Positions 1 through 9,147 of a DNA stretch of 64,000 nt are shown in pieces. Source of the stretch: Micromonospora marina (GTDB lineage Bacteria > Actinomycetota > Actinomycetes > Mycobacteriales > Micromonosporaceae); assembly GCF_900091565.1 (NCBI RefSeq), contig NZ_FMCV01000013.1:1-64000 (forward strand), given 5' to 3'. The notes under the pieces are model-generated. The model was given only the letters and a program-made list of their open reading frames with translations. It did not search any database and was not told the DNA's origin. Numbering within the stretch: the stretch's first letter is position 1; every line of letters begins with the position of its first letter. Both the position numbers and the translations under genes were made by a program.

Positions 1-322
1 AGGCGGGACCGGCAAGGGCAACCCGTACCTCAAAGGCGCCCTCGGAATGGCCGCCGCGACAGCCGCCCGCAGCCGCACCACGTTCCTGTCCGCACGGTAC
101 CGACGTCTGGTCACACGCCGGGGCAAGCGCAAGGCCCTGGTCGCCGTCGCCCGGTCCATCCTCGTGATCATCTGGCACCTACTCGCTGACCCGACGGCCC
201 GCTACCACGACCTCGGCGCCGACTTCCACGACCGCCGGATCAACACCACCCGCAGGACCAACAGCCTCGTCCGACAACTCGAATCCCTCGGCCACACCGT
301 CACCCTGCAACCCGCCACCTGA
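1..322 (+). CDS. IS110-family transposase, C-terminal part (5' end outside window)
   Basis: The reading frame is open from base 2 through the first ATG at 47, so the gene begins left of the window. The visible 106 residues start with a Gly-rich GNPYLKGALG stretch, then basic residues (YRRLVTRRGKRKALVAVA) and a WHLL segment. That is the usual end of the transposase_20 (IS116/IS110/IS902) domain. IS110 transposases carry an N-terminal DEDD RuvC-like domain, which cannot be seen here. Whether the element is intact cannot be judged. Bases 323-459 beyond it hold no gene I can support; they may contain the element's right end, since IS110 elements lack long inverted repeats. Confidence 0.8.
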   Translation, partial: GGTGKGNPYLKGALGMAAATAARSRTTFLSARYRRLVTRRGKRKALVAVARSILVIIWHLLADPTARYHDLGADFHDRRINTTRRTNSLVRQLESLGHTVTLQPAT

Positions 323-459
323 CACCCCACACCCCAACCCACCCGCGTCGACCCACCGACGCCGGGCCACCCCCGCGCGCCCAAAACCCACCGTGGTACA
401 GGTCATTTACCGGTCAGATCGGCGGGCGCGGGGGTCCGGGGGCGAGGGCGGGGGCGGGG

Positions 460-1551
460 TCAGATGGTGCAGTTGATGAGGACCGGCTCGGGGTGGAGGG
501 TCACGCCGAAGCGGGACTGCACGCCGTCGCGGATCTCGCGGGCCAGCGCCACCAGCGCGGCCGTACTGGCGGCGCCGGAACGGTTCGTGAGCGCGAGCGT
601 GTGCTTGCTGGAGATCGCGACACCCTCGGGGCCCGCGTACCCCTTGCCGAACCCGGCCTTGTCGATCAGCCACGCGGCGCTGACCTTCACCGTCCCGTCG
701 GCGCCCGGCCAGTTCGGCGGCTGCCCCAGGTCGGCGGCTCGTTCCCGTACCTGCTCGAACACCTCGGCCGGCAGGACCGGGTTGGTGAAGAACGAACCCA
801 CCGACCAGGTGTCCGGGTCGGCCGCGTCCAGCACCATGCCCTTGCCGGCGCGCAGCCTGCGCACCGTGGCGCGGGCGTCGGCGAGCGGCACCCGGTCACC
901 GACCTCGACCCCGAGTGCCCGGGCCAGCTCGGCGTAGCGGACCGGGCCGGAGCGCGGGGACCGGGTGAGCCGGAAGTCGACGGTGAGCACCACCCAGCGG
1001 TCGCTGTACTTGAAGATGCTGCCCCGGTAGACGAACCCGCAGTCGGCTGCGGTGATCCGCACCACCTCACGGCGGGTCCGGTCGTACGCCTCGACGGCGA
1101 CGATCGTCTCGGCGACCTCCTGGCCGTACGCGCCGACGTTCTGGATCGGGGTGGCGCCGGCCGACCCGGGGATGCCGGAGAGGCACTCGAGCCCGGACCA
1201 GCCGCGCTCGACGGTGGCGGCGACGAGGTCGTCCCACGGCTCGCCGGCTTCGACGCGTACCGTGACGGTGTCGCCGTTCTCCGCGACGACCCGGAACCCC
1301 CGGGAGCGCACGAGCACGACGGTGCCGGGGAAGCCCTGATCGCCGATCACGACGTTGCTGCCGCCCGCCAGCACCAGCACGGACTGCTCCCGGGCTTCCG
1401 CTTCCTGCACTTTTAGTACGATCTGGGCGGCGTCGTCGGCGATCTCCAGCCGCCCGGCGGGGCCACCGAGGCGGAGTGTGGTGTAGCGCGCCAGGGTGGC
1501 CGGATCGGTCGGGTCACCGGCAGTAGCCGGTTCGGCGTAGACGTCTGACAC
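460..1551 (-). CDS. murB: UDP-N-acetylenolpyruvoylglucosamine reductase MurB
   Basis: Reduces UDP-GlcNAc-enolpyruvate to UDP-MurNAc with NADPH and bound FAD, the second committed cytoplasmic step of peptidoglycan precursor synthesis. The FAD-binding segment LAGGSNVVIGDQGFPG lies near residue 70 and SGIPGSAGATPIQNVGAYG near 140. The proton-donor Ser sits in GSFFTNP (about Ser253) and the C-terminal Glu in HPEPVL (about Glu355). At 363 residues it has the usual length for actinobacterial type I MurB. The frame is open further upstream, but that would run through the divergent gene. I chose GTG 1551 because a TAGGGT box (1564-1559) ends 7 nt before it, implying a leaderless mRNA. GTG 1560 is the alternative. 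Confidence 0.95.
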   Translation of the reverse strand: MSDVYAEPATAGDPTDPATLARYTTLRLGGPAGRLEIADDAAQIVLKVQEAEAREQSVLVLAGGSNVVIGDQGFPGTVVLVRSRGFRVVAENGDTVTVRVEAGEPWDDLVAATVERGWSGLECLSGIPGSAGATPIQNVGAYGQEVAETIVAVEAYDRTRREVVRITAADCGFVYRGSIFKYSDRWVVLTVDFRLTRSPRSGPVRYAELARALGVEVGDRVPLADARATVRRLRAGKGMVLDAADPDTWSVGSFFTNPVLPAEVFEQVRERAADLGQPPNWPGADGTVKVSAAWLIDKAGFGKGYAGPEGVAISSKHTLALTNRSGAASTAALVALAREIRDGVQSRFGVTLHPEPVLINCTI

Positions 1552-1621
1552 GCCTTTCACCCTAGGCTGAGGGGTAGCCGGCGCACCCACTGGTGGCCCG
1601 GTCACCCCCGGGAGGATGGCG

Positions 1622-2377
1622 ATGAGCAGACTGCACCACACGAAGGACTTCTGGATCGGCGCGCTGCGGACGGAGGGCCCCGCCTTCGCCGCGGCGGTGG
1701 CGGAGGCGCCGCCCGAGACACCCGTGCTGTCCTGTCCCGGCTGGACGGTCACCGACCTCGCTCATCACCTGACCCGCGCGTACGCCTGGGCGGGCACGGT
1801 GCTGACCGCGGGCATCGCGACCCGCCCGGAGCGGCACGACCCGGAGCCGCCCGCGGGCCTGACCGCGGCGCAGTGGTACGCGCAGGAGTACGAGCGGGTA
1901 AGCGCGTTGCTGGAGGCGACGGATCCGGAGGCGCCGGCGTGGAACTTCGCGCCGCAGCCGAAGAAGGCGGTCTTCTGGCCGCGCCGGCTGGCGCACGAGA
2001 CGGCTGTGCACCGCTGGGACGCCCAGCTCGCGATCGGTGCGGGTGATCCGATCGAGGCGAAGCTCGCGGCCGACGGGGTGAGCGAGGTGCTGGACACCTG
2101 GCTGCCGGCGGGGCGGCGGACGCATCCGGGACAGTGGCGCGGCGTGGTGCAGCTGAACGCGACCGATGCCGCCCAGGAGTGGTACCTGCGGTTGCGGGGC
2201 GAGGGGGTCGCGCTGCTGGACACCGCGACGATCCTCGACCACGACGACCACCACGCGCGGGCGCAGGTGGCAGGCACGGCGAGCGATCTGTTGCTGGCGC
2301 TGATGGGCCGGATCAGCTTCGACACGCTGGACGTGGCGGGCGACCGGTCCCTGCTGGGCGGCCTGCGGGTCGGCTGA
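1622..2377 (+). CDS. Maleylpyruvate isomerase-family mycothiol-dependent enzyme
   Basis: A 251-residue protein of the DinB/MDMPI fold. The N-terminal half carries the typical PGWTVTDLAHHLTRAYAW segment and the middle carries RLAHETAVHRWDAQ; the His and Asp residues there are the expected metal ligands. The C-terminal part (from about residue 160) matches the accessory MDMPI_C region. Members are metal enzymes that use mycothiol as thiol cofactor; the substrate cannot be inferred here. GGGAGG at 1610-1615 touches the first ATG (1616) but is 6 nt from ATG 1622, so 1622 is the better start. It diverges from murB. A U-tailed hairpin follows the stop. Confidence 0.85.
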   Translation: MSRLHHTKDFWIGALRTEGPAFAAAVAEAPPETPVLSCPGWTVTDLAHHLTRAYAWAGTVLTAGIATRPERHDPEPPAGLTAAQWYAQEYERVSALLEATDPEAPAWNFAPQPKKAVFWPRRLAHETAVHRWDAQLAIGAGDPIEAKLAADGVSEVLDTWLPAGRRTHPGQWRGVVQLNATDAAQEWYLRLRGEGVALLDTATILDHDDHHARAQVAGTASDLLLALMGRISFDTLDVAGDRSLLGGLRVG

Positions 2378-2392
2378 GGAGGGGCACCGGAC

Positions 2393-2428
2393 GGAGGGGG
2401 GCGGTCGTCGCCCCTCTCCTTTCTTTTC
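2393..2428 (+). terminator. Rho-independent terminator after the MDMPI-family gene
   Basis: GGAGGGGGGCG (2393-2403) pairs with CGCCCCTCTCC (2409-2419) through 11 bp, one of them a G-U wobble, with a 5-nt loop. A TTTCTTTT tract follows. It separates the upstream gene from the sugar operon promoter. Confidence 0.75.
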
Positions 2429-2438
2429 GGATACCTCT

Positions 2439-2497
2439 GAGAGCGCTCTCTTGACAAGGTCCACGACCCTCCACCACGCTGTCGCGAGAGCGCTCTC
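2439..2497 (+). promoter_or_regulatory. Promoter flanked by two LacI-type operators (beta-glucoside operon)
   Basis: Two identical perfect 12-bp palindromes, GAGAGCGCTCTC, occur at 2439-2450 and 2486-2497, with centres 47 bp apart. A consensus -35 TTGACA (2451-2456) directly follows the first. A weak -10 (CACGCT, 2475-2480) precedes the second. The central GAGCGCTC is the CebR-type core of actinobacterial LacI-family repressors. The obvious ligand is the repressor at 7118-8134. Binding at both sites would block the promoter, possibly with looping. The -10 assignment is weak; the operator call is strong. Confidence 0.85.
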
Positions 2498-2554
2498 TTA
2501 GTTCTGGCACCGCCTTCCACCACCCGTTTCGACGACCCGAGAGGTCAGGACAGC

Positions 2555-3859
2555 ATGCTCACCTTCACGCGCCGCCGCCTGGCGGCGGTTGCAGTGGTCG
2601 CCGCCACCGCGTTGCTCGGCACCACCGCCTGCGGCGGCGGCGACGATGCCGCCGACGGGCCGATCACGCTCACCGTCGACGTCTTCGGCCAGTTCGGTTA
2701 CGCAGATCTCTACCAGGAGTACATGACCGCCAACCCCGGCGTGAAGATCGTCGAGCGCGGCACGGGCGGCAACCTCGACGAGTACTCCCCCAAGCTCACC
2801 CAGTGGCTCGCCGCGGGCAAGGGCGCCGGCGACGTGGTCGCCATCGAGGAGGGCCTGCTCGTCGAGTACAAGGCCAACCCGCAGAACTTCGTCAACCTGC
2901 TCGACCACGGCGCGGCCGACCTGAAGGGCAACTTCCTCGACTGGAAGTGGAACCAGGGGCTCACCGCCGACGGCAAGCAGCTCATCGGCCTCGGCACCGA
3001 CGTGGGCGGCATGGCGATGTGCTACCGGACCGACCTGTTCGCCAAGGCCGGCCTGCCCACCGACCGGGAGGCCGTGTCCAAGCTCTGGCCCACCTGGCAG
3101 GACTACATCAAGGTCGGCGAGCAGTTCACCGCGAAGAAGACCGGCGCCTCGTTCCTGGACGCCGCGACGAACACCTTCAACACGATCCTGCTCCAGACCG
3201 CCGGCAACAGCAGCGGCTACAGCTACTACGACACCGGCAACAACCTGGTCGTGGGCAGCAACCCGGCGGTGAAGCAGGCGTACGACACCACGATGGACAT
3301 CATCGACTCCGGGCTGTCCGGCAAGTACGGCTCCTGGTCCGAGGAGTGGGTGTCGGCGTTCAAGCAGTCGAAGTTCGCCACCATCGCCTGCCCGGCCTGG
3401 ATGACCGGCGTGATCGAGGGCCACGCCGGCGCGGGCGCCAAGGGCAAGTGGGACATCGCGCAGATCCCCGGCAACGGCGGCAACTGGGGTGGCTCGTTCC
3501 TCGCCGTGCCGAAGCAGAGCAAGCACCAGGCCGAGGCGATCGAGCTGGCCAAGTTCCTGACCAGCGCCAAGGGCCAGATCGGCGCGTTCAAGGCGAAGGG
3601 CCCGCTGCCGTCGTCCCCGCAGGCGTTGGACGACCCGGCGATCATGGACTCGAAGAACGCCTACTTCTCCGAGGCGCCGGTCGGGAAGATCTTCGCCGAG
3701 GGCGCCAAGAGCCTGAAGCCGGTCTACATGGGACCGAAGAACCAGGCCGTACGCACCGAGGTCGAGAACGCCGTCCGCAGCGTGGAACTGGGCAAGCGCT
3801 CCCCGGAGCAGGGCTGGAGCGACGCGGTCGCCAACGCCGAGAAGGCCGCCGCCAAGTAA
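2555..3859 (+). CDS. ABC transporter sugar-binding lipoprotein (CebE-like)
   Basis: Family 1 extracellular solute-binding protein, 434 residues. The signal peptide has the arginines FTRRRL, a hydrophobic run and a lipobox-like LLGTTAC with the lipidated Cys at residue 26, followed by a Gly/Asp linker. It should sit on the outer face of the membrane and deliver oligosaccharide to the two permeases encoded next. The pairing with a GH1 beta-glucosidase and CebR-like operators points to cellobiose or related beta-glucosides; the exact sugar is inference. GAGG and AGGA motifs precede ATG 2555. A 13-bp hairpin separates it from the permease genes, a common way to keep binding-protein mRNA in excess. 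Confidence 0.92.
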   Translation: MLTFTRRRLAAVAVVAATALLGTTACGGGDDAADGPITLTVDVFGQFGYADLYQEYMTANPGVKIVERGTGGNLDEYSPKLTQWLAAGKGAGDVVAIEEGLLVEYKANPQNFVNLLDHGAADLKGNFLDWKWNQGLTADGKQLIGLGTDVGGMAMCYRTDLFAKAGLPTDREAVSKLWPTWQDYIKVGEQFTAKKTGASFLDAATNTFNTILLQTAGNSSGYSYYDTGNNLVVGSNPAVKQAYDTTMDIIDSGLSGKYGSWSEEWVSAFKQSKFATIACPAWMTGVIEGHAGAGAKGKWDIAQIPGNGGNWGGSFLAVPKQSKHQAEAIELAKFLTSAKGQIGAFKAKGPLPSSPQALDDPAIMDSKNAYFSEAPVGKIFAEGAKSLKPVYMGPKNQAVRTEVENAVRSVELGKRSPEQGWSDAVANAEKAAAK

Positions 3860-3870
3860 CCCGAGCAGCG

Positions 3871-3909
3871 CGTGCGGGCGGCCACCCGGCCACGGGGGCC
3901 GCCCGCACG
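3871..3909 (+). promoter_or_regulatory. Intercistronic hairpin between binding-protein and permease genes
   Basis: CGTGCGGGCGGCC (3871-3883) and GGCCGCCCGCACG (3897-3909) are perfect 13-bp inverted arms around a 13-nt loop. There is no U tract. In other sugar ABC operons such hairpins protect the upstream message or cause partial termination, giving more binding protein than permease. That role is inferred here from position. Confidence 0.7.
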
Positions 3910-3929
3910 GCGGAAAGGAGTCCCGGGTC

Positions 3930-4919
3930 ATGGCCGTCCAGCTCGACGCCCGCCCGCCGGTCGCACCGGCACCCCGCCCTGCCCGTCCCGGCCTGGGCAA
4001 CCGGCTCAGCCGGATCGACACCAAGTACTCGCCGTACCTGTTCATCGCCCCGTTCTTCCTGCTGTTCGGCGTCTTCGGGGCGTACCCGCTGGCATACACG
4101 TTCTGGGTCTCGCTGCACGACTGGGACCTGCTCGGCGCCGACCACCCGTTCATCGGCTTCGACAACTACACCCAGTTGCTCGCCGACCCGGACTTCTGGC
4201 ACTCGGTGGTCAACACGCTGGGCATCTTCGTGATCTCCACGGTCCCCCAGCTGCTCGCCGCGCTCTGGCTGGCCAACCTGCTCAACCGGCAGCTGCGCGC
4301 CCGCACCACCTGGCGGATGGCGGTGCTGATCCCGAACGTCACCTCGACGGCCGCCGTGGCGATCGTGTTCGCGGTGCTGTTCGGCCGCGAGTTCGGCATG
4401 ATCAACTGGCTGCTCGACCACGTCGGGATCAGCGCGATCGACTGGAAGGCGAACCGGTTCGCCGCCTGGGTCGCCATCTCCACCATGGTCGACTGGCGCT
4501 GGACCGGCTACAACGCGCTGATCTTCCTGGCCGCCATGCAGGCCATCCCCCGCGACCTGTACGAGTCGGCGGCGATCGACGGCGCCGGCCGGGCCCGGCA
4601 GTTCTGGTCCATCACGGTGCCGCTGCTCAAGCCGACGATCATCTTCGCGGTCATCATCTCCACCATCGGTGGCCTCCAGCTCTTCACCGAGCCGCGGATG
4701 TTCAACTCCGGCACCAACGCGATCCGCGGCGGGCCGCTGCGGGAGTCACAGACGGTGACCATGTACATGTTCGAGAACGCGTTCGCGCCGCACTACAACT
4801 TCGGCTACGGCTCCGCAGTCGCCTGGCTGCTGTTCGCGCTCATCGCAGTGGTCGCGGCGATAAACGTCCTGCTCCTGCGCCGACTCGGCGGCGGCTCCCG
4901 CAAGGAGGTCTCCCGATGA
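3930..4919 (+). CDS. Sugar ABC transporter permease, MalF/CebF type
   Basis: Inner-membrane permease of 329 residues with a cytoplasmic Pro-rich N-terminus and about six membrane helices (first: [20 protein letters not shown]). The EAA loop that contacts the ATPase is visible as [20 protein letters not shown] near residues 211-230. AAGGAG at 3914-3919 is well placed for ATG 3930. It forms the heterodimeric channel with the next gene, whose ATG overlaps this stop (ATGA). No ATP-binding gene lies in the operon. Actinobacterial oligosaccharide systems typically share an MsiK-type ATPase encoded elsewhere. Confidence 0.92.
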   Translation: MAVQLDARPPVAPAPRPARPGLGNRLSRIDTKYSPYLFIAPFFLLFGVFGAYPLAYTFWVSLHDWDLLGADHPFIGFDNYTQLLADPDFWHSVVNTLGIFVISTVPQLLAALWLANLLNRQLRARTTWRMAVLIPNVTSTAAVAIVFAVLFGREFGMINWLLDHVGISAIDWKANRFAAWVAISTMVDWRWTGYNALIFLAAMQAIPRDLYESAAIDGAGRARQFWSITVPLLKPTIIFAVIISTIGGLQLFTEPRMFNSGTNAIRGGPLRESQTVTMYMFENAFAPHYNFGYGSAVAWLLFALIAVVAAINVLLLRRLGGGSRKEVSR

Positions 4920-5749
4920 CCCGCCTCTGGTCGGCCAACCGGCTCACCTACCTGGCGCTGACCCTCTCGGCCGTCCTGTCGATCTTCCCGATCTACTGGA
5001 TGTTCGTGGTGGCCAGCCGGACCAGCGACACGATGGGCCAGGTGCCGCCGCCGCTCACCCCCGGTGGCAACCTCGGCGCCAACATCGCCCGGCTGTTCGA
5101 CAACACCGACGCCTACTTCCTGACCGGCCTGATCAACTCGGCGATCGTGGCGACCACCGTCACGATCTCGGTGGTGTTCTTCTCCACGCTGGCCGGGTTC
5201 GCGTTCGCCAAGCTGCGCTTCCGCGGGCGCAACGCGCTGCTGCTGGTCATCGTCGCCACCATGATGGTCCCCACCCAGCTCGGCGTGATCCCGCTCTACC
5301 TGCTGATGACCAAGCTGAACTGGAACGACCGGCTGCCCGCCGTGATCGTGCCGGCGCTCGTCACCGGCTTCGGCGTGTTCATGATGCGCCAGTACGCGGG
5401 CCAGGCGGTCAGCACCGAACTGATCGAGGCGGCCCGGATGGACGGCTGCAACACCGCGCGGATCTACTGGAACGTGGTGCTGCCCGCGCTGCGCCCGGCC
5501 GCCGCCGTCCTCGGCCTGCTCACGTTCATGACCACCTGGAACGACTTCCTGTGGCCGTACGCGGTGCTGAACGACCCGGAGAACCCCACCGTGCAGCTGT
5601 CGCTGCGGGCCCTCTCCGACGGGTACTACCAGGACATGTCGCAGGTGTTCACCGGCACAGCCATCGCCACGCTGCCGCTGCTGCTGGTGTTCGTCGTCTT
5701 CGGCCGCCAGATCATCGGCGGCATCATGGAAGGTGCGGTCAAGGCATGA
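4916..5749 (+). CDS. Sugar ABC transporter permease, MalG/CebG type
   Basis: Second permease, 277 residues, about six membrane helices. The conserved EAA loop [20 protein letters not shown] lies near residues 177-196. MalG-family markers include the [12 protein letters not shown] stretch. AAGGAGG (4902-4908) precedes ATG 4916, which overlaps the previous stop by 4 nt; the beta-glucosidase start overlaps this stop the same way, so the three genes are translationally coupled. The frame is open far upstream (to 3872), but that part is a shadow of the preceding gene. Confidence 0.92.
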   Translation: MTRLWSANRLTYLALTLSAVLSIFPIYWMFVVASRTSDTMGQVPPPLTPGGNLGANIARLFDNTDAYFLTGLINSAIVATTVTISVVFFSTLAGFAFAKLRFRGRNALLLVIVATMMVPTQLGVIPLYLLMTKLNWNDRLPAVIVPALVTGFGVFMMRQYAGQAVSTELIEAARMDGCNTARIYWNVVLPALRPAAAVLGLLTFMTTWNDFLWPYAVLNDPENPTVQLSLRALSDGYYQDMSQVFTGTAIATLPLLLVFVVFGRQIIGGIMEGAVKA

Positions 5750-7113
5750 GCAACGTCCGATTCCCGGAGGGCTTCGTCTGGGGCGGGGCCACCGCCGCGT
5801 ACCAGATCGAGGGCGCCGCCCGCGACGACGGTCGCGGCCCGTCGATCTGGGACACCTTCAGCCGTACGCCCGGAGCGGTGTTCGCCGGACACACCGGCGA
5901 CGTGGCCTGCGACCACTACCACCGGTACGCCGAGGACGTCGCGATGATGGCCGAGCTGGGACTGCGGGCGTACCGGTTCTCGGTGTCCTGGCCCCGGGTA
6001 CGGCCGGACGGCACCGGCCCGGTCGAGCCGCGCGGGCTCGACTTCTACGACCGGCTGACCGACGCGCTGCTGGACGCCGGCCTCGACCCGATCGTGACGC
6101 TCTACCACTGGGACCTGCCGCAGGCGCTGGAGGACCGGGGCGGCTGGACGGTCCGGGAGACCGCCGAACACTTCGCCGAGTACGCGCTCGCCGTGCACAG
6201 CCGCCTCGGCGACCGGGTGCGCACCTGGACCACGCTCAACGAGCCGTGGTGCTCGGCCTACCTCGGGTACGGCTCCGGCGTGCACGCCCCGGGCCGGCGC
6301 GACGCCGGTGACGCGTTCCGGGCCGTACACCACCTGCTGCTCGGCCACGGCCTGGCGGCGCGGGCGTTGCGCGCGGCCGGCGCACAGACGGTCGGGATCA
6401 CGCTCAACCTGGCCGACGTGCAGCCGGCGGACGCGGGCAGCGACGCCGACGCGGAGGCGGTCCGGCTCGTCGACGGCCTGCACAACCGGATCTTCCTGGA
6501 CCCGCTCACCGGCGGCGGCTACCCGGCGGACGTGCTGGCCCACGTCGGCCGGATCGTCGCGCCCGACTTCATCAGGGACGGGGACGAGAAGCTGATCGCC
6601 GCGCCGCTGGACCTGCTCGGCCTGAACTACTACGCGCCCACCTACGTGGCCGGGCGGGCGGGCGGTGCCGGCGGCGACGCGTACCCGGGGACCGCCGGGA
6701 CCGTCGAGTTCCTGCCGCCGGCCGGACCGCTGACCGAGATGGGCTGGTCGATCGAGCCGGCCGGGCTCACCCGGCTGCTGGAACGGGTGGCGGCCGACCA
6801 CCCCGGACTGCCGCTGATGGTCACCGAGAACGGCGGGGCGTTCCCGGACACCGGCCTCGACGAGCACGGCGGGGTGGCCGACGCCGACCGGGTCGCGTAC
6901 CTCGACGGGCACCTGCGCGCGGCGCACGAAGCCATCGCCCGCGGCGTGGACCTGCGCGGTTATCTCGTATGGTCGGTGCTGGACAACTTCGAATGGGCCG
7001 AGGGTTACCGGAAGCGGTTCGGGATCGTCCACGTCGACTACCTGACCCAGCGGCGCACACCCAAGCGCAGTGCCCGCTGGTACCAGGAGGTGATCGCCCG
7101 GAACGGGCTGTGA
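5746..7113 (+). CDS. GH1 beta-glucosidase
   Basis: Glycoside hydrolase family 1, 455 residues, no signal peptide. It would cleave imported beta-glucosides or cellobiose to glucose in the cytoplasm. It begins with the family N-terminal signature [19 protein letters not shown]. The acid/base Glu is in TLNEPW (Glu166) and the nucleophile in VTENGG (Glu361). The C-terminal [20 protein letters not shown] aglycone/glucone-binding stretch is present. The ATGA overlap with the permease places it firmly in the operon, and the repressor gene starts 4 nt after its stop. It is the best evidence for a beta-glucoside substrate. Confidence 0.95.
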   Translation: MSNVRFPEGFVWGGATAAYQIEGAARDDGRGPSIWDTFSRTPGAVFAGHTGDVACDHYHRYAEDVAMMAELGLRAYRFSVSWPRVRPDGTGPVEPRGLDFYDRLTDALLDAGLDPIVTLYHWDLPQALEDRGGWTVRETAEHFAEYALAVHSRLGDRVRTWTTLNEPWCSAYLGYGSGVHAPGRRDAGDAFRAVHHLLLGHGLAARALRAAGAQTVGITLNLADVQPADAGSDADAEAVRLVDGLHNRIFLDPLTGGGYPADVLAHVGRIVAPDFIRDGDEKLIAAPLDLLGLNYYAPTYVAGRAGGAGGDAYPGTAGTVEFLPPAGPLTEMGWSIEPAGLTRLLERVAADHPGLPLMVTENGGAFPDTGLDEHGGVADADRVAYLDGHLRAAHEAIARGVDLRGYLVWSVLDNFEWAEGYRKRFGIVHVDYLTQRRTPKRSARWYQEVIARNGL

Positions 7114-7117
7114 CGAG

Positions 7118-8134
7118 ATGGTGGGAACGGGGATGACACAGCGACCGACCCTGGAGGCGGTGGCCCGGCTGGCCGGCGTGTCCCGGGCCACCGTCTCCCG
7201 GGTGGTGAACGGCTCGACCACTGTCGCCGAGCCGATCCGGCAGGCGGTACGCCGGGCCGTCGAGGAACTCGGGTACGTCCCGAACCTCGCCGCCCGCAGC
7301 CTGGTCACCCAGCGGACCGACTCGATCGCGCTGGTGCTGCCCGAGGCGGCCACCCGGGTGTTCTCCGACGACCAGGTGTTCCCGGGCATCATCCGGGGCG
7401 CGGCACAGGAACTGGAAGCGGCGGACAAGCAGCTCGTGCTGATGCTCGCCGGCTCGCCGGCCGGGCACGAACGGGTCGAGCGGTACACCACCGGGCGGCA
7501 CGTCGACGGGGTGCTGTTCGCCTCGCTGCACGGCGAGGACCCGCTGCCCGGCCGGCTGGCCCGCCTCGGCATCCCGGTGGTGTGCAGCGGACGACCACTG
7601 GACGGCGCCGACGTGCCGTACGTGGACGTCGACCACGAAGGCGGCGTGAGCACGGCGGTCCAGCACCTGATCGCCGGCGGGCGTCGCCGGATCGCCACCA
7701 TCGCCGGACCGCAGGACATGGTCGCCGGGATCGAACGGCTGATCGGCTACCGCAGCGCGATCACCGAGGCCGGGCTGCCGGAGCTGGTCGCGTACGGCGA
7801 CTTCACCCGGGAGTCCGGCACCGCCGTGATGCGTGAGCTGCTCGCCGCCGACCCGGACCTGGACGCCGTGTTCGCCGCCTCCGACCTGATGGCGCACGCC
7901 GCCCTGCGGACGCTGCGGGAGGCCGGTCGACGGGTGCCCGAGGACGTGGCGGTGATCGGGTTCGACGACATCGAGACGGCCGCGTACACCGAACCGCCGC
8001 TGACCACCGTGCGGCAGCCGATAGTCGAGCTGGGCCGGTCGATGACCCGGCAGCTGCTGCGCATCGCGGCGGGCGAGGAGGTCGAGCAGGCGCTGGTGCT
8101 GCCGACCGAGCTGATACTGCGCGAGTCCGCGTAA
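7118..8134 (+). CDS. LacI-family transcriptional repressor (CebR-like)
   Basis: Helix-turn-helix TLEAVARLAGVSRATVSRVV at residues 11-30, hinge region PNLAARSLVTQRTD, then a periplasmic-binding-protein-like effector domain ending with a typical GFDDIETAAYTEPPLTTVRQP. It is cotranscribed with the beta-glucosidase and probably binds the two GAGAGCGCTCTC palindromes upstream of the operon, released by a disaccharide or glucoside. ATG 7133 (MTQRPTLE), preceded by G-rich sequence, is an equally good start and would place the HTH at the usual distance from the N-terminus. The stop codon TAA (8132-8134) is the first three bases of an intergenic repeat. Confidence 0.92.
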   Translation: MVGTGMTQRPTLEAVARLAGVSRATVSRVVNGSTTVAEPIRQAVRRAVEELGYVPNLAARSLVTQRTDSIALVLPEAATRVFSDDQVFPGIIRGAAQELEAADKQLVLMLAGSPAGHERVERYTTGRHVDGVLFASLHGEDPLPGRLARLGIPVVCSGRPLDGADVPYVDVDHEGGVSTAVQHLIAGGRRRIATIAGPQDMVAGIERLIGYRSAITEAGLPELVAYGDFTRESGTAVMRELLAADPDLDAVFAASDLMAHAALRTLREAGRRVPEDVAVIGFDDIETAAYTEPPLTTVRQPIVELGRSMTRQLLRIAAGEEVEQALVLPTELILRESA

Positions 8135-8184
8135 GGAAGGGCCCCCTCTTAACGCCTCAGGTAGAGGAGGGGGCCCTTCTTAAC
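8132..8184. repeat. GGGGCCC palindromic intergenic repeat, copy 1
   Basis: Two opposed units, TAAGGAAGGGCCCCCTCTTA and AGGAGGGGGCCCTTCTTAAC, are joined by GCCTCAGGTAG. The arms are complementary and can form a long G/C hairpin. It closely matches copies at 10491, 20624 and 62712. The first bases serve as the stop codon of the LacI-type gene, so it may also act as terminator. The next gene starts 57 nt beyond. Confidence 0.85.
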
Positions 8185-8241
8185 AGCCCGCCCCGCGCTA
8201 ACCGGTCGCGGCGGGGCGGCGACGGGGCTAGGGTCCGCCGG

Positions 8242-9147
8242 ATGAGTGGAGCCGAGATCCGTCCTGCCCGCCCCGACGACGCGCCCGCCGTGGTGGCGTT
8301 GCGCGCGCTCGTCTACCCGTACATGGTGCGCGGTGTCGAATCGACCCGCCGCATGATCACCGAACCACCGCCCGGCGAGGACTGGGCCGGCTGGGTCGCC
8401 GAGGCGGACGGCGAGGTGGTGGGCTGGGCGTCGGCGTACCGCAACACGCAGACCTCGACTCCCGGCGTGGGGGCGATCTCCCTGCTGCACGTACACCCGG
8501 CGCATCGCCGTCGGGGCACCGGCACGGCGCTGTTCGACGCCGCGCTCGGGCACCTGCGGACGCTGGGGTCCACCGAGGTGCTCACCTACGCGCATACCGA
8601 GTCGCTGCCGTTCGCGCAGCGGCACGGCTTCACGCCCAGCCGGGAGGTGCGCTACTCGGCGCTGGACCTGAGCACGCCCCCGCCGGTGCCGCAGGTGCCG
8701 CCGGGCGTACGGCTGGTGCCCGCCGCCGGGCTCGACCCGCGCCTGGTGCACCGGGTCGACGCGGAGGCGTCCCGGGACGAACCGGGGGACGTGCCGACTG
8801 ATGCGCTCGGCTTCGACCTGTGGCGGTACGAGTGCTGGGACAACCCGGGGCTGGACCGGGAGGCGAGCACACTCGCCGAGGTGGACGGGGAACTGGCCGC
8901 GCTCAGCCTGGTCCAGCGGGACGGCGACCGGATGTGGTCGGACTTCACCGGCACGCTGCCCGCGTACCGGGGGCGAGGGCTGGCCCGCCTGACCAAGCAG
9001 GCCGCACTTCACCGTGCGGCGGCGCGCGGGGCACGCACCGCGTACACCTCGAACCACGAGGTGAACGCCCCGATGCTGGCGGTCAACGAGCGGCTCGGCT
9101 ACCGGCCGGTGGACAGCCAGTGGTCGTGCCGGCGCACGCTCAGCTGA
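8242..9147 (+). CDS. Tandem GNAT-family N-acetyltransferase
   Basis: 301 residues containing two GNAT domains. The first has the acetyl-CoA loop HPAHRRRGTGTALF near residues 90-103. The second has LPAYRGRGLARLTKQAAL near 238-255 and ends with the usual NEVNAPMLAVNERLGY-type segment. Substrate unknown; double-GNAT proteins of this layout (mycothiol synthase-like) occur widely in actinobacteria. TAGGGT (8229-8234) ends 7 nt before ATG 8242, with no ribosome-binding site, so a leaderless transcript is expected. The 3' end overlaps the convergent macro-domain gene by 8 nt. Confidence 0.85.
   Translation: MSGAEIRPARPDDAPAVVALRALVYPYMVRGVESTRRMITEPPPGEDWAGWVAEADGEVVGWASAYRNTQTSTPGVGAISLLHVHPAHRRRGTGTALFDAALGHLRTLGSTEVLTYAHTESLPFAQRHGFTPSREVRYSALDLSTPPPVPQVPPGVRLVPAAGLDPRLVHRVDAEASRDEPGDVPTDALGFDLWRYECWDNPGLDREASTLAEVDGELAALSLVQRDGDRMWSDFTGTLPAYRGRGLARLTKQAALHRAAARGARTAYTSNHEVNAPMLAVNERLGYRPVDSQWSCRRTLS

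Noticed and set aside
1552..1752. N-terminal extension of murB giving a 430-residue protein
   Set aside because: It overlaps the divergent enzyme gene by more than 100 bases, contains no MurB features, and lies upstream of the TAGGGT box that fits a leaderless start at 1551.
2498..4165. 555-codon open frame opposite the sugar-binding protein and permease genes
   Set aside because: Composition (Leu/Gly/Arg/Asp-rich, no family motifs) is that of a high-GC antisense shadow; the plus-strand genes are unambiguous.
5626..7719. 697-codon open frame opposite the beta-glucosidase and repressor genes
   Set aside because: Antisense shadow: no start signal, no domain motifs, and it covers two clear genes and their junction.
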